From: Brevundimonas nasdae
GTDB taxonomy: Bacteria; Pseudomonadota; Alphaproteobacteria; Caulobacterales; Caulobacteraceae
Assembly (NCBI RefSeq): GCF_016654005.1
Contig: NZ_JAEPWN010000001.1
Location: 124,001 to 188,000 of the forward strand
Direction: 5' to 3'
Length of the DNA stretch: 64,000 bases
The number at the start of each line of letters is the position of its first letter. Positions within the stretch are counted from its first letter, which is position 1. Of this stretch, positions 41,945-50,405 are shown one piece after another. Below the pieces are notes generated by a model. The model did not search any database. It worked only from the letters and a program-made list of their open reading frames with translations, and was not told the origin of the DNA. The translations under genes were made by a program, and so were the position numbers.

Positions 41945-44920
41945 CTATAGCCCGATCCCCCGGCCCAGACCAAGGCCATGACTGAGGGCGAGGTCCTTGC
42001 CGATGCCCATGCCTGTATCGAAGTCACCGCCGATGCCGAGGTCCTTCCTGCGACCGGCGAGGAGCGATTCTAGCTGCGGGTCGCGTTGCAGGCTGTTCGC
42101 CATGTCGCCCATCTGTGAGCGCGCGGCCTTGTAGCCGGAATAGTCGCCCGCCGCATATTGGCGCTGGCTGTTCTGGCTAAGGTTCTGCCAGCGCTCCACG
42201 AAGCGGTCGGCGCGGGCGCTGGGCGTGATCCCCGGATCAGCATTCCGCCCGGTGCGGATTTCGGTTTCGAGCTGGAGGGCGCGGATTGCACGACCGATCC
42301 TGCCACCACCCGCCTCACGCGCGAGGCCGTTGTCCTTGCTGTAAGCGGCTTCCGCATCCTGCCATCCGTGGGGCCGCACCTCGTCGAAGGCGCGCCGTGC
42401 CGCACCGAGTTCGCGCCGCTGCTCGTCGGAAGGCGCAAGCCCCTGCTGCTTGGCTTCGATGATAGCGTCGGATGCGCGGGCATGGCGCACGAGCGCGTCG
42501 GCACGCGCCTTGCGCAACGCCGCCTCCGGGTCTGCCGCCACTGTCCTTTCCGGCGCTGCCCGCTGTGGCGACGGGATGGCGTTGTCGCCGGGCGTGGTGT
42601 CAGCCGGTGAGCGCGGGCCGTCGAACATGCCGCGCACCTTCTCCGGCACGATCTTCCTGACGATCTCGACCACGCGCTCGCGGAAGGTGATGCCGCGCCG
42701 CTCGGCGTAGCTCTGCGCTGGATCGGCGCGTTCGTAATCCGTCGCCATGTCCTTGGCGCGATCCCTCGACAGGGTGCGAACGAGCCGGTTCTGATCGGCA
42801 AAGTCATCACGGCCATAATGCAGGTCCGTGCCGTCACGGTGACGGGACAGCGCGACATAGCTGCTATGGGCGTCCATGCCCGGCGTCGCCAGGACATGGG
42901 TGCGGTCCACCGTCATGCCCTGCGCCTTGTGGATCGTGGCGGCATAGCCGTGGTCGATCTTTTTGTAGTCGTTCAGGTCGAAGGCGACGGAACGCCCATC
43001 GTCGACGCGCACGGTCATGCTCTGCGCGCTGATTTCCTGAACCGTGCCGAGCGTTCCGTTCTTCACGCCAAGCCCGCGCTCGTTTTGCAGGAAGATGATG
43101 CGATCTCCGGCGGCGAAGGTCCGCGCGCCACGCTCGACGGTGACGCGCACCTCGTGGTCAAGGTCGCCAGCGTCCCGCATCCTGTCGCGCGCCGCTTCGT
43201 TCAAGGCGCGCACCTCGTCATTGGTGTGGGTGAGGATGATGCGGCTGGCGTCGGGACTGGCCCGCCGTTCGCGGTCCCAGCGCTGGATCAATTCGCCGCG
43301 CGCCTGCTCGCGGGTCTCGGCGACATGCACCATACCGTGGCGGTCATAAGCATGGATCGCATGGCCGGTCTTGCCGGTCGCCAGATCGCACGTGGCGTCC
43401 CGCTGCCAGTCCTCGCGCTGGCGGCGCACCTCGCCGATTTCCGTGCCGCCGTGGCGCTCATGGATCGAACGGAACGCCGCACCCGCCTCTATTGCTTGCA
43501 ACTGCTGCGGATCGCCGACCAAAACGACTTTCGCGCCGGCCTCGGCGGCATGGGACAGTACCCGCTCCAACTGCTGCGTGCCGACCATGCCCGCCTCGTC
43601 GATGACCAACACGTCGCGGCTCGAGAGCATGTCGCGGCCCTGTCCCCAGCCATGTTCCATGCTGGCGATGGTGCGCGACGCGATGCCCGATCCGCCTTCC
43701 AGATTCTCAGCAGCAATGCCGGACAACGCAGCACCCCGAACCTGATAGCCCGCCGCTTCCCATGCCTCGCGCGCAACGCCGAGCATCGCGCTCTTTCCCG
43801 TCCCGGCATAGCCGACGACAACACCAAGATCGCGCCCGTCCGTGACATGCGCCAGCGCGTCCGCCTGCTCGCCGGAAAGGACAAGGCCGCGCTGTTCGGC
43901 ACGGGCCAATGCAGCATCGCGATCCGCATCACCAACTGCATGACGTTCGCGCTCGGCCATAAATTGCGCCGAGCGATGCAAGCGCTGTTCGGCCTCGATC
44001 ATGTCGCGCGTGGTGAAACGATCCTCGCCGCGTCCGTCCTTACCCAATTCGACAAGATCGGGCGCGTTCCGCATTGCTCCCATCACCTCGTTGAACTGCT
44101 CGATGCCGTCGCTGTGCCGGTGCGCGAACTTCGCCATGTCGCGCCGCGAAAAGGTCGATTGCTGCTGCGTGATCGCGTCCAGCGCAATCGATGGATCGGC
44201 AACGATGCGTGCGCCGTTGTCGCGGGCGATCTCGCGGTGCAGGTCTGCACGGTCTGCGGCTACGATCCCTTCGCCCTCAATCCGCTGCGCGGGTGCGCCG
44301 ATCTGGCTCTGCGGTTCGAGCGGGATGCCCTGCGCTTCAAGGCTGCGATGATCGATGCGGGCGTCGATGTCGAGTTCGGCCAGCCGTTCGTTGGCAAGCT
44401 CGGCCCAGCGTTCGCGCCAGCGCTCCACCATTTCGGTGCGGTTCCAGTCCCGCACCTTCTGCCCGAAGCCGTTCTCGTCCACGCTGCGCATGGTGAGCAT
44501 GACATGGACATGGGGCCTCGGCATCCCGTCCTCGCCTATGTCCCAATGCACATTCACATCAGCGATCATGCCCTGATCGACAAATTCGGACTGCGCGAAG
44601 TCGCGGGCGAGTTCGACGCCCTGCACCTGCGTCAGTTCGCGCGGCAGAGAAAATTCCACCTCGCGGGCAAGCTGGGCGTCCTTGCGCACCTCGCAGGCTT
44701 CGACATCGTTCCAGAGCCGGTCGCGGTCGCCAAGATGCTCCGGCGCGCCCTCCGGCAGCATGATTTCCGAATGGACGACGCCGCGCTTGGCGGAGAAATC
44801 ATGGCTGCGGTCAAGACGCTCGTCGCGCAGGCGCGAGCCGGAGCGGTAGGCGGCGGATGCCACCGCACTGCTCCCGGCCTTGCGGCCAATGACCTTGACG
44901 TGAAGATGATAAATCGCCAT
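41945..44920 (-). CDS. traA: Ti-type TraA conjugative relaxase/helicase (MOBQ)
   Basis: The 991-residue protein starts MAIYHLHVKVIGRKAGSSAVASAAYRSG, typical of MobA/TraA. The relaxase domain has Tyr25, His125 and the metal pair His137/His139 (RPHVHVMLTMRS). It is followed by a RecD-like helicase with Walker A GYAGTGKS (370-377) and VLVIDEAGMV. The enzyme nicks oriT and pilots the strand during transfer. The open frame extends to 45031, but 44920 matches homologues. A Gly-rich tail (GIGGDFDTGMGIGKDLALSHGLGLGRGIGL) ends it. The gene is divergent from traC/traD. Confidence 0.94.
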   Translation of the reverse strand: MAIYHLHVKVIGRKAGSSAVASAAYRSGSRLRDERLDRSHDFSAKRGVVHSEIMLPEGAPEHLGDRDRLWNDVEACEVRKDAQLAREVEFSLPRELTQVQGVELARDFAQSEFVDQGMIADVNVHWDIGEDGMPRPHVHVMLTMRSVDENGFGQKVRDWNRTEMVERWRERWAELANERLAELDIDARIDHRSLEAQGIPLEPQSQIGAPAQRIEGEGIVAADRADLHREIARDNGARIVADPSIALDAITQQQSTFSRRDMAKFAHRHSDGIEQFNEVMGAMRNAPDLVELGKDGRGEDRFTTRDMIEAEQRLHRSAQFMAERERHAVGDADRDAALARAEQRGLVLSGEQADALAHVTDGRDLGVVVGYAGTGKSAMLGVAREAWEAAGYQVRGAALSGIAAENLEGGSGIASRTIASMEHGWGQGRDMLSSRDVLVIDEAGMVGTQQLERVLSHAAEAGAKVVLVGDPQQLQAIEAGAAFRSIHERHGGTEIGEVRRQREDWQRDATCDLATGKTGHAIHAYDRHGMVHVAETREQARGELIQRWDRERRASPDASRIILTHTNDEVRALNEAARDRMRDAGDLDHEVRVTVERGARTFAAGDRIIFLQNERGLGVKNGTLGTVQEISAQSMTVRVDDGRSVAFDLNDYKKIDHGYAATIHKAQGMTVDRTHVLATPGMDAHSSYVALSRHRDGTDLHYGRDDFADQNRLVRTLSRDRAKDMATDYERADPAQSYAERRGITFRERVVEIVRKIVPEKVRGMFDGPRSPADTTPGDNAIPSPQRAAPERTVAADPEAALRKARADALVRHARASDAIIEAKQQGLAPSDEQRRELGAARRAFDEVRPHGWQDAEAAYSKDNGLAREAGGGRIGRAIRALQLETEIRTGRNADPGITPSARADRFVERWQNLSQNSQRQYAAGDYSGYKAARSQMGDMANSLQRDPQLESLLAGRRKDLGIGGDFDTGMGIGKDLALSHGLGLGRGIGL

Positions 44921-44950
44921 CGCGATCAAACCATCTACACCTCTGAGCGC

Positions 44951-44980
44951 ACGTCGGAACGACGTATAAGCGCGCCCTCG
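44951..44980 (+). other. oriT nick region
   Basis: A short inverted repeat ACGTC-GGAAC-GACGT (44951-44965) is followed at once by ATAAGCGCGCCCTCG. In IncQ and Ti-type plasmids, oriT has the same order: inverted repeat, then TAAGTGCGCCCT with the nick before CCCT. It lies 31 bp upstream of the relaxase gene in the divergent traA/traC intergenic region, where oriT is expected. Confidence 0.85.
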
Positions 44981-45100
44981 AAATGAATTTCTCGGGACTG
45001 TTCGCGCCGTGTCAGACCGTCCCGGTGACATTACTGCATTCCGTGCCTCGCGAAACTATCCTCTCCGCATCGACATCTTGCGACCGGAAAGGAAAGCACA

Positions 45101-45427
45101 ATGCGCAAACCGAGAGACTACGATGCCGAACTGAAGGCGCTGGAAGACAAGGCCAGAGAACTCAAGACGCGGAAGGTCCAGCAACTTGGCGAACTGGTGA
45201 TCGCCACCGGGGCGGACAACCTCACCGCCGACGAACTGGCCGGTGCGTTGATCGTGCTGGCGGAAACCGCCGATGCCGGAAAGCGGGAGGCATGGGCGAA
45301 GCGTGGCGCGGCGTTCTTTCAGGGACGGACACGGCGATCTGCATCAACACCTGACCGCGAACATGGCGGCACTCAGACGCAACCGGGCGGCACGCAACCG
45401 GCATCAGGCGGCACGGGCGCGACATGA
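45101..45427 (+). CDS. traC: Conjugal transfer protein TraC-like
   Basis: The 108-residue protein begins with a coiled coil (DYDAELKALEDKARELKTRKVQQLGELVIATGADNLTADELAGALIVLAE) and ends in a Gly/Thr/Gln-rich tail. It resembles the small accessory proteins encoded beside Ti-type traA, which help assemble the relaxosome at oriT. GGAAAGGAAAG lies just before ATG 45101. Confidence 0.75.
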   Translation: MRKPRDYDAELKALEDKARELKTRKVQQLGELVIATGADNLTADELAGALIVLAETADAGKREAWAKRGAAFFQGRTRRSASTPDREHGGTQTQPGGTQPASGGTGAT

Positions 45428-45428
45428 C

Positions 45429-45695
45429 ATGCGAAGCTGGCAGGTCGAGCGCCGAAAGCGCACGAAACATCTGATCGAACTCGGCGGCCTCGTCGTCAAA
45501 GCGGGCCTCGTGGACCTGACCGGCGACGACCGCGCCACCATCCTCGGCGCACTCCTCTGGATGGCCGACAAACTCAAGAGCGAGGAACGCAAAAGGGCAT
45601 TGGCGCTCTGGACTGAAAAGGGAAATGGCGCGTTCGAGGCGGAGCACTCAGCAGGCGCACACCACAGGCCGCAGTCACGGCAGGGTGGGGCGTGA
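45429..45695 (+). CDS. traD: Conjugal transfer protein TraD-like
   Basis: About 88 residues from ATG 45429, beginning MRSWQVERRKRTKHLIELGGLVVKAGLVDLTGDDRATILGALLWMADKL, which matches the short Ti-type TraD family. It starts 2 bp after the traC stop. An alternative Met at 45363 would overlap traC by 65 bp and add an Arg-rich N-terminus. The C-terminal 25 residues are His/Gln-rich and probably disordered. Confidence 0.8.
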   Translation: MRSWQVERRKRTKHLIELGGLVVKAGLVDLTGDDRATILGALLWMADKLKSEERKRALALWTEKGNGAFEAEHSAGAHHRPQSRQGGA

Positions 45696-45846
45696 CCGAT
45701 GGCGGGCGGCGCGGAGACTCACATATCGCAGCGCTGCCCGCCATCGCGCGGCAGCGCTGCGCAAAAACGGTGAGCGACAGGCGTTGTGCTGCTCCGTTCG
45801 TTTGTGCGATCTTGTCATTGCTTCGCAGGGGAAGGGTGAATACTGG

Positions 45847-46566
45847 ATGCGGGATCAATATGCTGGAGATGTAAGCGACGTAATCAAATTTGCTTTTTTG
45901 CGCGCCCTTGCAGGCAAGGATAAAACACTCGGTATCGCGTGGTACTATGCCCCGAGTCATGATGGGCGCTCAGACGGTCGGCATCTTGAATGGCGAGATG
46001 AGACGGCGTGGCGCGCGCTTGATGAAGAACTGCACGCAGGTCTTGCGACCTTGCCGGAACGCAGCGTTGAAGCCCTCGAACAAGCGATGATCTGGCCGGA
46101 AGGAGCGCTGTTTCATCGCGAGCCGGTGCCGCCCCGCGTGGAACGATCCGCGTGGGGAAGACGCAAGCGGAGCGCGCTTGATGCTGCCGACATTCTGTTT
46201 CTCGATCCCGATAACGGCGTCGGTGGGGAAACCGAAAAACACGCAACCTTCTCGGAAATCCGGCTGTTGCGCAAACCCGGACGCGCCATCGTCTTCATCA
46301 CATTTCCGGGCCGGAACATGAAACACGATGCCCTTTTGCAGCAGTTGCATGAACGGCTTTCTGTCGAAACGGGTGCCGAAAATATCGTCACACTGCGAAC
46401 CAATGTTTCAGTGCCACGCGCTGCTGGCTCGTCATCATATGTGCAGCGCCAGCGCTGGTTTACGGTTGTCGATCCTGACGCCGAACTGACTGCCAGGGCG
46501 CAAGCTTTTGCTAATGCGCTTGTATCGGTTCCACGGGTTCGCGCGAGATTGGAGCGCCTGACGTGA
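45847..46566 (+). CDS. Uncharacterised cassette protein (MRDQYAGD family), candidate defence gene
   Basis: The 239-residue protein starts MRDQYAGDVSDVIKFAFLRALAGKD, a conserved-looking N-terminus, and has ADILFLDPDNGVG (115-126), HATFSEIRLLRKPGRAIVFITFPGRNMKHD and RWFTVVDPDAEL. LDPDNG before a helix and strand recalls nucleotide- or SAM-binding folds (compare the DPPY-type motif), but no enzyme can be named. ATG 45847 is chosen over the longer frame from 45625. It is the first gene of an overlapping three-gene operon. Confidence 0.7.
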   Translation: MRDQYAGDVSDVIKFAFLRALAGKDKTLGIAWYYAPSHDGRSDGRHLEWRDETAWRALDEELHAGLATLPERSVEALEQAMIWPEGALFHREPVPPRVERSAWGRRKRSALDAADILFLDPDNGVGGETEKHATFSEIRLLRKPGRAIVFITFPGRNMKHDALLQQLHERLSVETGAENIVTLRTNVSVPRAAGSSSYVQRQRWFTVVDPDAELTARAQAFANALVSVPRVRARLERLT

Positions 46567-47147
46567 GCGTTTCCGAGGACATCCGCGCCTTGGCGCGCGA
46601 AGGGTTGAAGGTCGCCGAAATAGCAAGACAACTGGGGATTCGATATCAGCATGCCTACAATGTCTTGAAGCAGTCTCCCGCGCCGTCTTTGACAGCGCCA
46701 GACGGTCAAGGGAAGGCATCACTAGACCTGACAAATGCCCTTGTTCTCGTTTCATGCGTGAGTCAGAAGCTCTCCCGACCAGCTCCGGCGCAACTGCTTT
46801 ATCGTTCCGAATGGTTTCTCAAAGTGCGGAAGCTGGTCGAAAGCCAAAAGGCTGATTGGCTCATACTGTCCGCACTCCACGGTGTTGTTGTGCCGGATGC
46901 CGAAATTGCCCCTTATGAAAAAACACTCAATGCCGCTGGCGTGATTGAACGGCGCGCATGGGCGGAAACTACTCTCCAACAGCTAGGCCCATATCTGATC
47001 GGACGGCAACGGATCGTGATATTTGCTGGTCAACGCTATCGCGAATTTCTGCTCCCCGCATTGAACGGCGGTGGCTACGAAGTGGATGTGCCAATGGCAA
47101 ACCTACGTATTGGAGAACAATTGGCATGGCTGGCCGCGCGATCATGA
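46563..47147 (+). CDS. HTH plus DUF6884-like protein, candidate defence gene
   Basis: A 194-residue protein. Residues 5-36 form an HTH (LAREGLKVAEIARQLGIRYQHAYNVLK), and 58-190 form a DUF6884-type domain: LVLVSCVSQKLSRPAPAQLLYRSEWF (Cys65, Lys69), WLILSALHGVVVPDAEIAPYEKTL, QRIVIFAGQRYREFLLPAL. The domain resembles YaaA and archaeosine-type folds, so base or DNA binding is conceivable; this is inference. GTG 46563 overlaps the upstream stop (GTGA) and its stop overlaps the next gene (ATGA). Confidence 0.72.
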   Translation: MSVSEDIRALAREGLKVAEIARQLGIRYQHAYNVLKQSPAPSLTAPDGQGKASLDLTNALVLVSCVSQKLSRPAPAQLLYRSEWFLKVRKLVESQKADWLILSALHGVVVPDAEIAPYEKTLNAAGVIERRAWAETTLQQLGPYLIGRQRIVIFAGQRYREFLLPALNGGGYEVDVPMANLRIGEQLAWLAARS

Positions 47148-47875
47148 GCAGGACAAATGATCTTATTCGTTTGTATCGGATCTTGGATAGGCTGGAGGCT
47201 CTGTCGGGCGGCAAAAGGTTTCTTGCTCAGCTTGCGCCATCGAGAACCTGGCCGCGAAGGGGCGTTTATTTCTTCTTTGAGCCGGGGGAAACTCGCAAGG
47301 GTAGCGGTCACGGCGAAAGGCTTGTCCGCGTAGGCACTCATGCTTTGGGAGCGGGTGCGCGTTCAACCCTGCATCAGCGCCTGCGCCAGCATGCCGGGAG
47401 GTCGTCCGGCCTCGGCGGAAATCATCGGGGATCAATCTTTAGATTGCTTGTCGGCGAGGCGCTAATCGCACGTGGTGACTGCCCGGAGTGCCGTTCTTGG
47501 GGAGTTAAAGGCGACATTGGGAAGGCCGCGGAGATACTGATGACGCAAAGGATCGAGTTAGCAGCCGCTGAGGCACCAATTGAAGCCGCCGTATCTGAAT
47601 ATATAGGTCGATTGCCCTTTTTGTGCCTTCCAGTTGACGATGAGCCGGGGCCTGACTCCCTGCGTGGGTATATCGAACGAAATGCGATTGCGCTCACAAG
47701 CTGCTTGCACGAGCCAATGATTGATCCGCCTTCACGGTCATGGCTGGGCCTCTGCTCGGGTCGGGACAAGGTTCGCCGCTCGGGCCTGTGGAACCAACGA
47801 CACGTGGAAGAGAACTACGAGCCTCGCTTTCTTGATATGCTGGAAACAGCTATCGAACGCAGTATAGATTCGTAG
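47144..47875 (+). CDS. GIY-YIG-like putative nuclease, candidate defence gene
   Basis: The 243-residue protein has RGVYFFFEPGETR (residues 39-51) and LVRVGTHALG (60-69), occupying the places of the GIY and YIG strands, then Arg79 in TLHQRLRQHAG and GGNHRGSIFRLLVGEAL. Cys113/Cys116 in GDCPECRSWG may bind metal. The spacing fits a GIY-YIG-fold nuclease, with VRVG in place of YIG. ATG 47144 overlaps the DUF6884-like stop. The downstream DUF262 gene starts 30 bp after this stop. Confidence 0.68.
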   Translation: MSRTNDLIRLYRILDRLEALSGGKRFLAQLAPSRTWPRRGVYFFFEPGETRKGSGHGERLVRVGTHALGAGARSTLHQRLRQHAGRSSGLGGNHRGSIFRLLVGEALIARGDCPECRSWGVKGDIGKAAEILMTQRIELAAAEAPIEAAVSEYIGRLPFLCLPVDDEPGPDSLRGYIERNAIALTSCLHEPMIDPPSRSWLGLCSGRDKVRRSGLWNQRHVEENYEPRFLDMLETAIERSIDS

Positions 47876-47905
47876 AATTATTGAGTACGCGGGGGAATAC
47901 AGAGC

Positions 47906-49813
47906 ATGGCTGGGGCGTCCTTCCAGACCAATCCTATCGACCTTCATCGGCTGCTTGATGAGTGCCATCGGGGCATCATCCAGTTGCCGGATTTCCAGCG
48001 AAGCTGGGTTTGGGACGAAGACCGCATCAAGAGCCTGATCGCCTCGATTTCGCGGGCCTTCCCGGTCGGTGCGCTCATGTCGCTGGACACCGGCGGGCCG
48101 GTCAATTTCAAGCCCCGCCCTGTCGAGGGCGCTCCGGCGGGCGCCCGTCAGATAGCGCCGCAATCCCTTCTGCTTGACGGTCAGCAACGCATGACCTCGC
48201 TCTATCAGGTGACGTTGCGCGGCAAGGTGGTGGAAACCGTCACCCCGAAGAAGAAGCGCGTGAAACGCTGGTTCTATCTCGACATCGCCAAAGCGATTGA
48301 CGAGACCGTGGACCGCGAGGAAGCCGTCATCGGCGTACCGGAAGATCGTATGGAGCGCGCGGATTTCGGGCGCGAAGTCACCCTCGACCTTTCCACACCG
48401 GAAAGAGAATACGCCGCACTGATGTTCCCCGTCAGCCAGGTATTCGATTGGGACGCATGGCAGGACGGGTTCAACGATCACTGGTCGGGCGACGAGCACA
48501 AGGCGGTGCGCGAGCAGTTCCGCACCTTCAAGAAAGAGGTGTTGGAAAACTTCAAGATGTATCGCGTGCCGGTGATCGCGCTCGACCGCTCGACTTCCAA
48601 GGAGGCAGTCTGTGTGGTGTTCGAGAAGGTGAACACGGGTGGCAAGCCGCTCGACGCCTTCGAGTTGGTCACGGCCATGTATGCCGCCTCCGGTCATGAA
48701 CTGCGCAAGGACTGGTATGGCGACGAGGGTGTCAAAGGTCGCCATCAGCGGCTCGCCGATACCCTGCGTCCTGCGGATTCCGATGCCGGTATTCTGGCCG
48801 GTGTCGGCAATACCGATTTCTTGCAGGCCGTCTCCCTCTTTTTCACCCGCGACCGGCGGCGTGCCGCCGAGCAGGCGGGCAAGGAAGGCAAGGAATTGCC
48901 TGCGGTGTCGGGCAATCGGCAAGCCCTGCTCGATCTGCCGCTGGAAGCCTACAAACAATATGAAGCGCAGGTGGAACGCGGCTTCGTCCAAGCCGCCAAG
49001 TTTCTGCACATGCTTCATATCTACCGCATTTTCGATCTGCCCTATCAGTCGCAGATTGTGCCGTTGGCGGCGATCCTCGCCGACATTGGCGATGCTTGGG
49101 AGCATGAGGCCAACCGGACAAAGCTGGTCCAGTGGTATTGGAACGGCGTGTTCGGTGAGCTTTACGGTTCCGCCGTCGAAACGCGGATCGCCAAGGATTT
49201 CATGGAGGTGCCGCGCTGGCTGAGCGGCGGGCCGGAGCCTTCAACGGTCAGCGAAACCATTTTCCGCTCCGACCGCCTGAAAACCATGCGGATGCGGCTT
49301 TCAGCGGCTTACAAGGGCATGAACGCCTTGCTGATGAAGGAGGGCGCGCAGGATTTCCGGTCGGGCCAGAAATTCGATCATACGGTGTTCTTCGGGGAAA
49401 ATGTGGATATTCATCACATCTTCCCGCAGGACTGGTGCAAGACGCAGGGCATCAAGCCCGCCGTGTTCGATTCCATCATCAACAAGACGCCCCTGTCATA
49501 TCGGACGAACAGGATCATTGGTGGTGTCGCGCCAAGCGAGTATTTGGCGAAGCTGGAAAGCGGAAACAGTTCGACGCCGCCAATCGCCGCTGGAAAGCTG
49601 GACAGCTATCTGCAATCCCACCTCATCGCCCCTGTCCTTCTCCGTGCCGACAAGTTCGAGGAGTTCATGGAGGATCGGCAAAAGCGCCTGCTTGGTCTGA
49701 TCGAACAGGCGATGGGCAAGGCCGCCTATAGCGGCAATATCCCCGAGGAAGGTGAGGACACCGAAACAATCGAAGATGGCTCCGAAGCTGCCTTGCTCCC
49801 TCGCATAGCCTAA
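47906..49813 (+). CDS. DUF262/DUF1524 protein (GmrSD-type restriction enzyme)
   Basis: The 635-residue protein has an N-terminal DUF262 nucleotidase-like domain with LPDFQRSWVWDEDRIKSLIASI and LLLDGQQRMTSLY (DGQQR, 91-95) and FEKVNTGGKPLDAFELVTAMY. The C-terminal DUF1524 HNH nuclease has DIHHIFPQDW (His503-His504), then INKTPLSYRTNRIIGGVAPSEYL. GmrSD enzymes are type IV systems that cut modified (for example glucosylated) phage DNA; both halves are fused here. It ends the cassette and the island. Confidence 0.9.
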   Translation: MAGASFQTNPIDLHRLLDECHRGIIQLPDFQRSWVWDEDRIKSLIASISRAFPVGALMSLDTGGPVNFKPRPVEGAPAGARQIAPQSLLLDGQQRMTSLYQVTLRGKVVETVTPKKKRVKRWFYLDIAKAIDETVDREEAVIGVPEDRMERADFGREVTLDLSTPEREYAALMFPVSQVFDWDAWQDGFNDHWSGDEHKAVREQFRTFKKEVLENFKMYRVPVIALDRSTSKEAVCVVFEKVNTGGKPLDAFELVTAMYAASGHELRKDWYGDEGVKGRHQRLADTLRPADSDAGILAGVGNTDFLQAVSLFFTRDRRRAAEQAGKEGKELPAVSGNRQALLDLPLEAYKQYEAQVERGFVQAAKFLHMLHIYRIFDLPYQSQIVPLAAILADIGDAWEHEANRTKLVQWYWNGVFGELYGSAVETRIAKDFMEVPRWLSGGPEPSTVSETIFRSDRLKTMRMRLSAAYKGMNALLMKEGAQDFRSGQKFDHTVFFGENVDIHHIFPQDWCKTQGIKPAVFDSIINKTPLSYRTNRIIGGVAPSEYLAKLESGNSSTPPIAAGKLDSYLQSHLIAPVLLRADKFEEFMEDRQKRLLGLIEQAMGKAAYSGNIPEEGEDTETIEDGSEAALLPRIA

Positions 49814-49844
49814 TCCGGCAAGATGAAGTTCTATCGTAGGGCTA

Positions 49845-49861
49845 TGGCGTAAACGTAGTGC
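49845..49861 (-). repeat. Right end of the 17-bp inverted repeat flanking the island
   Basis: TGGCGTAAACGTAGTGC is the reverse complement of the copy at 38354-38370 with one mismatch. The 268-bp gap from 49814 to 50081 holds this repeat and no gene that I can see. Confidence 0.55.
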
Positions 49862-50081
49862 TCATCACTATCGGTCGCGGCCCGCCATTCGCTTTGATTT
49901 CATTTAACGATTTGAGATCAAATGTGACATGCCCTCCCTCAAGCCAAGCAATTTACGGGTTGCTCTTTTGTCGTGGCTTGCGGGTCGCTCTCGGAACTGA
50001 ATCCTAGGCTGGGGTTTTAATCCCATATGCGGTGTGGACGACTGCCTTCCTTGCCGTTTTGCCGGAAACAGGGTTTCACAT

Positions 50082-50399
50082 ATGACGGACGAACAGATCA
50101 ACGGCGCCGCCTCGCAGGTGCAGGGCAAGGCGCAGAAGGCTTTTGGCAAACTGGTCGGTGATCAGAAGCTGGAAGTCGAGGGCGCCTATAACGACGCCAA
50201 GGGCAAGTCGCTGGAGCAGTTCGGCAAGGCGATGGACGCCGTGGACCGTCTGGTCGAGAAGGCGCCGGAAAACTATCGACCCAAGGCCCGCGAAGTCGCC
50301 GCCGCCGCCCGTGAAAAGCCGCTGCTGACGACCCTGTCGGTCGCCGGCGTCGGCCTGCTTCTGGCGGGCATCGTGTCGCGCGGCCTGCGCCGTCGCTGA
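50082..50399 (+). CDS. CsbD-family stress protein with C-terminal membrane helix
   Basis: The 105-residue protein begins MTDEQINGAASQVQGKAQKAFGKLVGDQKLEVEGAYNDAKGKSLEQFGKAMD, the CsbD repeat-type sequence, and ends in a hydrophobic helix (LLTTLSVAGVGLLLAGIVSRGLRRR) like that of ElaB/YqjD-type proteins. Such proteins are induced by general stress; the tail would anchor it to the inner membrane. ATG 50082 is chosen over the GTG-type upstream start. It is the first core gene after the island. Confidence 0.85.
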   Translation: MTDEQINGAASQVQGKAQKAFGKLVGDQKLEVEGAYNDAKGKSLEQFGKAMDAVDRLVEKAPENYRPKAREVAAAAREKPLLTTLSVAGVGLLLAGIVSRGLRRR

Positions 50400-50405
50400 T
50401 CCGCG

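Larger units (their letters stand above)
38338..49861. mobile_element. Mobilizable genomic island (about 11.5 kb)
   Basis: Contents from left to right are a large serine recombinase, a Phd/PIN pair, an AlpA-type regulator, a nuclease-like protein, a TraA relaxase with oriT and TraC/TraD, and a four-gene putative defence cassette. No TraG or type IV secretion genes are present, so it would need a helper to conjugate. A 17-bp inverted repeat lies near each end (38354 and 49845). The right limit is set by that repeat and by the return of core genes at 50082; it is not proven. Confidence 0.65.

Noticed and set aside
42818..44986. A 722-codon plus-strand open frame opposite traA
   Set aside because: The opposite strand encodes a relaxase/helicase with all motifs. 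This frame also overlaps the oriT side and has no recognised domain.
45692..45874. A 60-codon frame after traD
   Set aside because: It overlaps the promoter and leader region of the 45847 gene, contains no family features and has a weak ribosome site.
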